From the NCBI GenBank assembly GCA_963731125.1, contig CAVSVP010000008.1:682001-746000 (forward strand): a stretch of 64,000 nucleotides of DNA. Direction: 5' to 3'. Under the pieces are notes generated by a model. It searched no databases, was not told the origin of the DNA, and saw only the letters and a program-made list of their open reading frames with translations. This document shows, piece by piece, positions 43,383-50,647 of this stretch (within the stretch, counting starts at the first letter, position 1; the number at the start of each line of letters is the position of its first letter). The stretch is from CAVSVP01 sp963731125 (GTDB lineage: Bacteria; Pseudomonadota; Gammaproteobacteria; Competibacterales; Competibacteraceae). Both the position numbers and the translations under genes were made by a program.

Positions 43383-44546
43383 TACGGCACTGGTTCAGTC
43401 TGATTTGTCGCTAACACACTGACTAAGTTATATAATTCGGTCTTCTCAGGCAATTTCCAACGTGTGGAGCGAGATGAATAAACTGACCCAGCGAAGCTGT
43501 CCACGATGCGATTCACAAGCCCTTGAGGTCTACCAAGGTTATGAGACCAAGCACCATGGCGATCGGAATCTGTATCGGTGCGGGGACTGTGGGCAGGTGT
43601 TTTCGGAGACCCGAGGGACGTTTCTGGAGGGGCTGAGCAAGCCGTTAAGCACGATTGTGACAGTGCTCAAGGCGCGTGGTGAGGGGCTGGGGTTGAACGC
43701 GACCTGTCGGATCTTTGACCTTGCCAAGAATACGTTGCTGAATTGGGAACGGCGGTTTGCGGAGTTACGTGAGACGCTGATGCTGTATGCCTTGATGCAC
43801 ACGTTTTTGAGCCAAGTGATTGAGGGCGACGAATTGTACACCAAGGTGCGCAAGAACGTGCCGGTGGAAGACTGTGAAGGTTGGACGATCGTGCTGATGG
43901 AGCGAGCCAGTCGGTTTATTTGGGCTTTGGGCTGTGGGAAGAAAGATCGGACGTTGTTTTCTTGGGCGATACAAATACTTAGAGACATCATCGAACGCAC
44001 CGGTGAGGTCACCTTGGTGACCGACGGGGAGCGTCGTTACGGCAATCTGTTGTTCGAGATCTGCCATGAAGTGGTCCGCGCCGGGCAACGTGGGCGACCG
44101 CCGAAAGTCCTTCGTGAAGGGGTGAAAGTGAGGCTCAAGAATAAAGGGTCGCAATCGCGCCAACGGGGTCGCAAACGATCCAAGTATGAAGCCCCTCACC
44201 GCGAGCATCCCGGCACCCGTCAAGATATCGTGGACAGCGACATCCATGCCGAGCACGTCGAGGCGTTTAATGCCTCGACTCGTCGACGCAATTCCGCCTA
44301 CCGCCGCAAGACCAACACCTACGCCAAGAAGAAGACCGCGTTACAACGGACCTTGGACATGCTGTGGATCATCCATAACTTCATTCGACCTCACTTTACC
44401 ACCTGCAAGGTCCCGGCGGTAGCATTGGGCATTGTGGAAAAAGGGCTCTCGTGGGAAGAGGTTTGCATGATTCAGAAAACCGTATGAGTTTGAGTTTTTC
44501 TAAATTTAATCAATATCTTACTAGATAATCAGACTGAACCAGTACC
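43383..44546 (+). mobile_element. IS1-like element inside the IS701/IS4-like transposase
   Basis: AACTGTTT occurs at 43375-43382 and 44547-44554. Inverted repeats GGCACTGGTTCAGTCTGATT (left, from 43386) and GGTACTGGTTCAGTCTGATT (right, inverse, ending 44546). Three extra bases (TAC) lie between the left duplication and the left repeat. Confidence 0.88.
43474..44487 (+). CDS. IS1-like transposase, intact
   Basis: About 337 residues from ATG 43474, with GGAG upstream (a GTG lies 12 bases earlier). The zinc ribbon has CPRCDS and YRCGDCGQVF. A helix-turn-helix-like part follows (NATCRIFDLAKNTLLNWERR). Catalytic candidates are VIEGDELYTKV, LVTDGERRYG and EHVEAFNAST. One frame encodes the whole protein, unlike classical IS1 with its programmed shift. 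No lesion is visible, so it may be active. Confidence 0.85.
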   Translation: MNKLTQRSCPRCDSQALEVYQGYETKHHGDRNLYRCGDCGQVFSETRGTFLEGLSKPLSTIVTVLKARGEGLGLNATCRIFDLAKNTLLNWERRFAELRETLMLYALMHTFLSQVIEGDELYTKVRKNVPVEDCEGWTIVLMERASRFIWALGCGKKDRTLFSWAIQILRDIIERTGEVTLVTDGERRYGNLLFEICHEVVRAGQRGRPPKVLREGVKVRLKNKGSQSRQRGRKRSKYEAPHREHPGTRQDIVDSDIHAEHVEAFNASTRRRNSAYRRKTNTYAKKKTALQRTLDMLWIIHNFIRPHFTTCKVPAVALGIVEKGLSWEEVCMIQKTV

Positions 44547-45062
44547 AACTGTTTCGGACGCGGTTAAAAGACCAACTGCGCCATTACGTCGTATTTCTGC
44601 CGCAGGCCGATGCCTATGAACCCTTCTCCCAAACCGAATTCCAGAAACGTCATGACCAGCACTGGCACATTGAGCAGTACCACCGTCTCATCAAGCAGGT
44701 CTGTCACATCGAGACATTCCAGGTACGCCGCAAAGTCCCTATTCTCAACCCTATTTTTGCCGCCCTGTGCAGCTACGTCCATTTGCAGCAGATGCAAATC
44801 CATGAGGTCATCACTAATGCCTATCAGTGGCAGCGTGATTTGTACAAGGAGGTGGTCGCTGGGTTTGTCAGTTCCTTCATCATCGGGAAAGATTATCTCA
44901 ATCCACAATATCAGGCCGCTGTCAATGCGTAAGTCCTAAATATTTGTTTTACTTTTTATCAAAAAACAGCTTTCTCGTATGACTCAACATTCCAGACCCA
45001 TCTATAACTATTATGATTACCGGAGCGTCTTCCTTGCAGACGACTCAGTGGTGGAGTCAAAG

Positions 45063-45863
45063 ATGTATAGCGAAAGCGATATACTCCCTATTGCAATACT
45101 CATTGCAAGTCAACGTCCTGTTTTCTGTCAACACCTGCGCATCACTTTATCCCAACAGAGAGACTTCAATATCATCGACACCTGGCGCCCTGCCGAAGAA
45201 GCTAGCAGGCGCTTTCACCAAACCGGCTGGACGGCCACTGAGCAAGATCTGATGCTGGTGTTGGATATCTCTGCACCTCTCTCACGGGCTGTGCAGTTAC
45301 TCGCTGACTGGCATTCGCAACAGCCAGAGAGCAAGGCACTGATTGTCAGCGACACCTTGACCGAGGGTTTTATTCTGGAGGCGCTGCGCTACGGAGCTAG
45401 GGGATTTATGTTAAGGACTTGCCCGCTGGGAACTTATGCCAAGGCCATTCGCGTGATTCATTCCGGGGATTTATGGATAGGACGCAAAATGCTAGTGCAC
45501 CTGCTACAAACCGTCTGCCAGGCGGATACCTACCTTCTTCAGGGAGCGCCGGATCACGATAAAGCCACGGCTAGCACGTACGAGAACTGGGACTGGTTTG
45601 CCCAACCTGCGCCGGAAGATAATGTTCAGCAAGCGAACAACCTGGAGTCTTCGCTAATCCTCCGAGGGCAAGAATATTTGACCAACCGGGAGCAGGAAAT
45701 AGTGCACTACGTGGCCCAGGGTCTGAGCAATAAGGAAATCGCCAAACACATCAGTATCAGCGACAAAACCGTTAAAACGCATCTGCACACCATTTTCAGT
45801 AAATTGAAGATCAGGCGCCGGATGGACCTGGTGCTGCCTCGAGCCAATCACCATTACTACTGA
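45063..45863 (+). CDS. LuxR-type response regulator with atypical receiver
   Basis: 266 residues from ATG 45063 (GGAG six bases upstream). An in-frame ATG at 44979 would add 28. The receiver has LMLVLDIS at the phospho-acceptor position but lacks the acidic pair in strand 1 (IAILIASQRP) and the conserved Lys (GARGFMLRTC has Arg). The C-terminal HTH is complete: LTNREQEIVHYVAQGLSNKE, then HISISDKTVKTHLHTIFSKL. Its stop overlaps the convergent histidine kinase by 7 bases. The outer IS ends 40 bases before the longer start, so its native promoter may be displaced. Confidence 0.85.
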   Translation: MYSESDILPIAILIASQRPVFCQHLRITLSQQRDFNIIDTWRPAEEASRRFHQTGWTATEQDLMLVLDISAPLSRAVQLLADWHSQQPESKALIVSDTLTEGFILEALRYGARGFMLRTCPLGTYAKAIRVIHSGDLWIGRKMLVHLLQTVCQADTYLLQGAPDHDKATASTYENWDWFAQPAPEDNVQQANNLESSLILRGQEYLTNREQEIVHYVAQGLSNKEIAKHISISDKTVKTHLHTIFSKLKIRRRMDLVLPRANHHYY

Positions 45864-47407
45864 CGGAGAGTGGTGACCAGCACCGTAAAGTGAAAGGTGA
45901 CTCCCCGGTGGAGATTGGGGGTAACCCAGAGCTTGCCGCCATGGGCTTCGGCAATAGACTTGCTGAGGGATAGGCCGAGACCCATCCCGGTGGGTTTGGT
46001 GGTAAAAAAAGGCTGGAACAGCTTGTCCATGGCCTCTGCGGCAAGACCCGGTCCCGTGTCCGCCACGGCGACTTCCACCGCATCGCGGCCAGCCGGCGCA
46101 GTGCGCAGAGTGAGTTTGCGTTCCCCGGCCGGCGTCGCATTCATCGCCTCAATGCCGTTACGCACCAGGTTCAAAATCACCTGTTGCAGTTGAATGCCGT
46201 CACCCGACACCAAAGATAGAGAATCGGCCAGATCCAGCTGTAGGCGGGTGCCATGGCGGCGGGCTTCAGGATCGGCCAGGCGGGTCACCTCGCGAACCAG
46301 GCGGTTGAGATCAACGGGGGCTTTCTGAAACGGCTTCTTGCACAGAAAGGCTCTTAGGTGGCGGATAATCTCCCCGGCTCGCATGCCCTGATTGGCCACC
46401 TTGTCAAGCAAGTTGACCAGCCTGTCAGGATCGGTGGTTCCCGAGCGCAGCAGTTGCAGGCAGGCGCCGGTATAGGTGGTAATGGCGCTAAGTGGCTGGT
46501 TAAGCTCGTGGGATAAGCCGGCCGCCATTTCACCGGCTATGCTCAGGCGCGATAGGTGTGCCAGTTCCGCCTGCTGCTGTTGGGTCTGCTCCTCGCTGCG
46601 TTTGCGCTCGGTGATATCATGAGCGATTCCCAGAACCTCCTGGATTGCTCCCTGTTCATCGAACAGCGGAACATAGGTCACTACCATGTTATGGGTGCCA
46701 GCCGGCAGGGTGAGCCGGTATTCAGTGGTCTGGGGCTTGCGGGTTGTCACGGCCCGTTTCAGGGCCGGCAGATAGCCATCGGTCAGTTTTGCGGGAAACA
46801 GTTCTTCATCGGTTAGACCGAGAAATTCGTCTGCCTTGTGCCCGCTGAGAGCAATGCCCCTGGCATTAACAAACTGGAACCGACGCTTGGCATCATAAAT
46901 GATAAACATATCGGGCATATTATCGACGGCCAGCCGAAACCGCCGTTCACTCGCCCGTAGTGCCTGCACGGTCTGGCGGCGCTCTGTGATCTCCCGCTGC
47001 AGCCGGTGGTTAGCTGCGGTGAGTTCGGCGGTGCGTTTCCGCACCCGGGATTCCAGCGTCTCATAAGCTCGCTGCAAGGCCGTTTCGGCCTGGCGGCGCT
47101 GCAGCAGTAGTGTGGCGGTGACCCAAATGACGGCGATGGCCAGCAAGCGGTTGGTGACCACCTGCCAGGTCTCGCCACCGGGCGGCGACAGGAAAAACCC
47201 GAGCAGGGTGAGGCCCGTGCAGAGGGCGGCAAATCCCAGCAGGTAGCGCCGTCCAGGGAGCCGCAAGGCCAGCAGCACCACGGCCACATAAGGAACCCCG
47301 CCGGCCACGCCCAACGGAATAGCGAGATCTACCAGCAGAATCGCCATCGCGAGTAGACCGCACAGCAGTAAACTCCCGATAAAACCATTGTCTTGGTTGT
47401 TCAACAT
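45857..47407 (-). CDS. PAS sensor histidine kinase
   Basis: 516 residues. Four or five membrane helices (about 10-110), a coiled coil (RAYETLESRVRKRTAELTAA), a PAS domain (about 150-270, with GIAHDITERKRSEEQ), the HisKA box AAGLSHELNQPLSAI, and an ATPase domain with NLVRNGIEAM, VADTGPGLAAEA and GMGLGLSLSKSI. It is convergent with the LuxR-type regulator, their stops overlapping, and the two are the obvious candidate pair. The kinase core resembles but does not duplicate that at 24096. Confidence 0.92.
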   Translation of the reverse strand: MLNNQDNGFIGSLLLCGLLAMAILLVDLAIPLGVAGGVPYVAVVLLALRLPGRRYLLGFAALCTGLTLLGFFLSPPGGETWQVVTNRLLAIAVIWVTATLLLQRRQAETALQRAYETLESRVRKRTAELTAANHRLQREITERRQTVQALRASERRFRLAVDNMPDMFIIYDAKRRFQFVNARGIALSGHKADEFLGLTDEELFPAKLTDGYLPALKRAVTTRKPQTTEYRLTLPAGTHNMVVTYVPLFDEQGAIQEVLGIAHDITERKRSEEQTQQQQAELAHLSRLSIAGEMAAGLSHELNQPLSAITTYTGACLQLLRSGTTDPDRLVNLLDKVANQGMRAGEIIRHLRAFLCKKPFQKAPVDLNRLVREVTRLADPEARRHGTRLQLDLADSLSLVSGDGIQLQQVILNLVRNGIEAMNATPAGERKLTLRTAPAGRDAVEVAVADTGPGLAAEAMDKLFQPFFTTKPTGMGLGLSLSKSIAEAHGGKLWVTPNLHRGVTFHFTVLVTTLRQ

Positions 47408-47606
47408 TCCCTGCTCTGTGATTGGGTTTCTATTCCGCGGACTTTATGCAAAAGCCACCTCGATTGTATATCATCACAAGAGGGCAATGGAGCATGCGCC
47501 GCGATAGGTATGCACCGGGATATCATCAGAGCAGTATACAGCCCACACAGACCTCTTAACGGAGAGCCGAGTAATGGGACGAGAGACTGTCTTAATCTGG
47601 TAGGAG

Positions 47607-48466
47607 GGTGGTGTCCTGATTTTGGAGAATCACATGGATTCATGTCAAACTTAGGACCTTTTTCAGGCGCCAACATCCAAGGGGTTGCGATGACATTAAT
47701 TCCTGTACGCTGTTTACATTGTGAAAGTGATCAGGTTGTCAAACGTGGTATGACCAGCACTGGTAAACAACGCTATCTGTGCCAGAATGAGGAGTGTGCC
47801 CATGGCTCTTTTCTTCTGGAGTACAGCGACCGTGGACGTCTACCCCAAGTCAAGCAACAGGTCGTTGACATGGCGCTCAATGGTAGCGGCGTTCGGGATA
47901 CGGCGCGGGTATTGAAGATCAGCAAGGACACCGTACTCAGTGAGTTGAAAGCAAAAGAAGACGTGCTCGAGCCGGTCAACCAAGCGCTGCTGAGCGGCCT
48001 GAATCCAGACGACATTACCGCGGTGGTTCAGCGTGTTGACGAGGCTGAGGTCGACGAAAGGTGGAGTTATGTAGGCAACAAGGACGAACAACGTTGGCTC
48101 TGGCACGCCATTGATCATGCCACCGGCGTAGTGCTCGCTTACGTCTTCGGCCGACGCAAAGATGAGGTATTTCTGGCGCTGAAACAGTTACTGGAACCGT
48201 TTGGAATCACGCGCTACTACACCGATCACTTAGGCGCGTATCAGCGCCATCTAGAGCCCGATGTGCACTGCCCCGGCAAGCGTTACACCCAGCAAATTGA
48301 ACGCCAGCACCTCACCTTACGGACTCGAATTAAACGCCTAGCACGTAAAACGATCTGCTTCTCCAAATCGGTCCAGATGCACGATATCGTCATCGGCTTA
48401 TTGGTCAATCGATATGAATTTGCTCGGCCTGTGTAAATCAGCGATATCCAAAATTAGGACACCACC
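47607..48466 (+). mobile_element. IS1-like element next to the IS200-like nest
   Basis: Ends GGTGGTGTCCTGATTTTGG (left) and the inverse of GGTGGTGTCCTAATTTTGG (right), about 860 bases. The flanks (GGTAGGAG and AAATTCCT) do not match, so there is no target duplication and adjoining DNA was deleted or rearranged after insertion. Confidence 0.85.
47690..48436 (+). CDS. IS1-family transposase
   Basis: 248 residues from MTLIPVRCLHCESDQVVK. The zinc ribbon uses CLHC and CQNEEC. DEAEVDERWSYVG, RYYTDHLGAYQRHL (relatives usually have DDWGAY) and QIERQHLTLRTRIKRLARKT hold the catalytic residues. A single uninterrupted frame. Longer in-frame starts reach back past the element's left end and are not real. 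Confidence 0.88.
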   Translation: MTLIPVRCLHCESDQVVKRGMTSTGKQRYLCQNEECAHGSFLLEYSDRGRLPQVKQQVVDMALNGSGVRDTARVLKISKDTVLSELKAKEDVLEPVNQALLSGLNPDDITAVVQRVDEAEVDERWSYVGNKDEQRWLWHAIDHATGVVLAYVFGRRKDEVFLALKQLLEPFGITRYYTDHLGAYQRHLEPDVHCPGKRYTQQIERQHLTLRTRIKRLARKTICFSKSVQMHDIVIGLLVNRYEFARPV

Positions 48467-48548
48467 AAATTCCTTTTCTGGCCGAGGTATTCGCGGTGGA
48501 TCCGAATCGCCGACTTCCCCTTCAGAAAGCCCACCATGTTGGCTACAC

Positions 48549-49888
48549 TTAGGCAGTAAGCAAAAATAACTTGTACGTTTTTTGACATTAAGGTAAGTCA
48601 TTTGTGTGGTCTTATCGTATAGTTCCACTCACCGTGGAACTTATCCCGTTTGATGTTCAAGGACTCCATTTCTTCGTCACTGACGCTAATCCCCTTTTCA
48701 TAGATGCGATCATCAACGTCGGCCTCGATATGCAACCCCGCCTCGGTAGTGGTATTGGCAATGAGATTGACAATGGTGGCCAGACTATCAAGAGGGCGTC
48801 CACGCCAGTTCTTGGTCACAAACGAAAACATCCGGTGCTCGATCTTGTTCCACTTGCTCGTGCCGGGTGGAAAATGACAGATCCGAATGCGCAGCCCGAG
48901 TTCATTCGCCAGGCGTTGTAACTCACGCTTCCACAACCGGGTCCGATAGCCATTACTCCCGCCCCCATCGGCCGTGATGAGCAGTTCCGTCGCTCGGGGA
49001 TAGCGCGGTTGCCCCGTCCGCTTCCACCAGCGACGAATACTTTCCACCGCAACCTCCGCGGTATCCCGACTAATGCCGACAGTCATCCAACCTTCATTGT
49101 TGGCCAGGTCAAACACCCCATAAGGGCAGGCTTTGCCCTTGTCCTTGTCAGGAAAAGCATAGGTGTTCACCGTCCGGGGGTGCTTGGATGTTTCCCCTTC
49201 CTGACCGGCATTAACGAAATTGCCGATATTTTCCTTCTTCTTGGTATCGACCGAAATCACCGGTTGAGCAAGCCGTTGAAAGCGGTTCACCACGCGGTTG
49301 ATATGCCGAAATTGGGCGTCTCGATCCGGATGCTGCGTGCCTTCTTCGCGTTTGCGATTCGACTGCAAACTATAGCCCCAGGCTTTGAGAATTCCATGGA
49401 CCGTTCGCTGCGAGATACCATGCCCTTGCGCTTGAAGGGCTTCAGCAATCTTGTACGTGCTCTTACATGTCCAGCGCAACGGCGATTCCGGATCGCCTCG
49501 AGTCACCGGATCAATCAGGCTATTCAAATCCTCCAGCAACTGCCGGTCAGGGTGCATCAGCGGCTTGCGTCCACCACCGGTATGACGAATACCCCTCGAC
49601 TCGATAGCCCCACCCTGCACCGCAACTTTGCCTTTGGTAATCGTGACACGCGAGATCCCGGTGGCTTCACTGACCAGCGTGGTTCCACCCCGACCGATTG
49701 CTAACGCTTCCGAAGCCGCCCAGATACGTTTGGTCTGCTCCGTCAAGTGCGGTGAGATGACTTGGTAGCGCTTCTTCACCTGCTCTACCAGAGCTTGTCT
49801 TGGCTTCTCTTTCATGCATGATAAGAGACAACAAAATTATCAGAGAAGTCAACTCGAAACGTACAAGTTATTTTTGCTTACTGCCTAA
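48549..49888 (-). mobile_element. ISAzo13-like element inside an IS200-like transposase gene
   Basis: Terminal repeats of about 32 bases, TTAGGCAGTAAGCAAAAATA continuing ACTTGTACGTTT, are perfect at both ends. AC flanks both sides. About 1.34 kb. Confidence 0.88.
48598..49815 (-). CDS. ISAzo13-family transposase
   Basis: 405 residues. The N-terminal helix-turn-helix reads GGTTLVSEATGISRVTITKG. The catalytic core has ISVDTKKKENIGNFV, LITADGGGSNGYRTRLWKRE and CHFPPGTSKWNKIEHRMFSF, which are hallmarks of this family (Asp, Asp, Glu). The frame is open from end to end and fits neatly between the terminal repeats, so it may be active. Confidence 0.92.
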   Translation of the reverse strand: MKEKPRQALVEQVKKRYQVISPHLTEQTKRIWAASEALAIGRGGTTLVSEATGISRVTITKGKVAVQGGAIESRGIRHTGGGRKPLMHPDRQLLEDLNSLIDPVTRGDPESPLRWTCKSTYKIAEALQAQGHGISQRTVHGILKAWGYSLQSNRKREEGTQHPDRDAQFRHINRVVNRFQRLAQPVISVDTKKKENIGNFVNAGQEGETSKHPRTVNTYAFPDKDKGKACPYGVFDLANNEGWMTVGISRDTAEVAVESIRRWWKRTGQPRYPRATELLITADGGGSNGYRTRLWKRELQRLANELGLRIRICHFPPGTSKWNKIEHRMFSFVTKNWRGRPLDSLATIVNLIANTTTEAGLHIEADVDDRIYEKGISVSDEEMESLNIKRDKFHGEWNYTIRPHK

Positions 49889-50221
49889 ACTTCGGCGGAA
49901 TACTCAGACACAAGGGGAGATGATCTGGCATCGCATGCCCTTCCACCAGTTCCCCTTCCGCCTGGCGGCACAACTCCCGCACAATGGCGCCGATTGGCCG
50001 GCGCAGCGTTCCGTAGAGCGAACGCCGACGATATTTCGGGACAAACACCACGTGGTATTTGCAGTACCATTTCACGTGGGACTGGCTCTGCCAATCTCGC
50101 ATGATGACCTCCTTCCGGTTTGGCTGATTGGAAGGAGGTCATCTACTCCATCCCGATGCCTGCCGGAACGGCAGAGCCTCGGGGAGTCCACCGCCAAAGG
50201 CGGTGGCTTACCTATTGCGAG

Positions 50222-50554
50222 TTACCTTTTGCCTTTGATAAAGCCAATCACTTGCGAGACCGCATACTTCGGCGGAATCGAAATCAACATATGAACATGA
50301 GCGGGCATCATGTGCCCTTCTTCGATGCGGCTCTCCTGTTGCCGCGCAAGCTCATGAAACATGGCGCCCAAATACCTTCTCAGTTGCCCATAGAGAATAC
50401 CTTCTCAGTTGCCCATAGAGAATACCTTCTCAGTTGCCCATAGAGAATACCTTCTCAGTTGCCCATAGCGGACACGACGCCGGCACTTGGGGATACAGAT
50501 AACATGGTATTTGCACGCCCCACTGGAGTGGTTTAGGCTTTGTGGATTGTCCAT
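50222..50554 (-). pseudogene. tnpA: IS200-like TnpA (copy B), expanded by tandem repeats and truncated
   Basis: From ATG 50554 (GGAGG upstream): CKYHVICIPKCRRRVRYGQL, then a run of 25-base repeats that shifts the frame, then LARQQESRIEEGHMMPAHVH, MLISIPPKYAVSQVIGFIKG and a stop. The HUH motif (HVH) is kept but the C-terminal Tyr helix is missing. Copy A's left end begins about 10 bases beyond, so copy A seems to have landed in copy B. Confidence 0.8.
50373..50472. repeat. 25-base tandem repeat, nearly four copies
   Basis: Unit TACCTTCTCAGTTGCCCATA plus GAGAA, three exact copies (50373-50447) and a fourth diverging at its end. It lies inside the tnpA relic and, because 25 is not a multiple of three, destroys its frame. 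Confidence 0.92.
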
Positions 50555-50647
50555 CGGGATCCTCCTAGTCGTGTGCTTTGGCGGCTCACGCTACAGAGGG
50601 TCTCCGATGGACTCCCGGAAATGTCAAACTACTACTGTCTCGCCGGG

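Larger units (their letters stand above)
42674..44932 (+). pseudogene. IS701/IS4-like transposase, frameshifted and interrupted
   Basis: An ATG at 42674 reads MTGNLSTTNFAIPNDK to about 42778. There a shift in GGGGTTTTT moves to the main frame (FLMSEPKSATCTRLSEVMG). DDSTLDKPYS and ITGDSWYSS carry catalytic Asp residues. The frame breaks at 43382 with the inner element and resumes at 44555 as RTRLKDQLRHYVVF, through QHWHIEQYHRLIKQVCHIE to a TAA at 44930. Family naming is tentative. Confidence 0.8.
42639..44938 (+). mobile_element. IS701/IS4-like element, split by an IS1-like element
   Basis: Ends read TAGAACTTACGCATTGACA on the left and the inverse of TAGGACTTACGCATTGACA on the right. AATAT flanks both sides (42634-42638, 44939-44943). 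Without the inner element it is about 1.13 kb. Confidence 0.8.
48467..50102 (-). pseudogene. tnpA: IS200-like TnpA (copy A), split by the ISAzo13-like element
   Basis: From 50102 the minus strand reads MRDWQSQSHVKWYCKYHVVF to CLSIPPKF at 49889. After the inner element it resumes at 48548 as VANMVGFLKGKSAIRIHREY and LGQKRN, then meets the IS1-like right end at 48466. The catalytic HUH pair is damaged: MPDHLPLCL where active enzymes have DHVH. AGGAGG precedes the start, and a left-end hairpin with CCACCGCC/GGCGGTGG arms lies at 50189-50205. Confidence 0.85.

Noticed and set aside
47393..47689. N-terminal extension of the IS1-type transposase
   Set aside because: The frame crosses the element's left end at 47607, and the native start with the zinc ribbon is at 47690.
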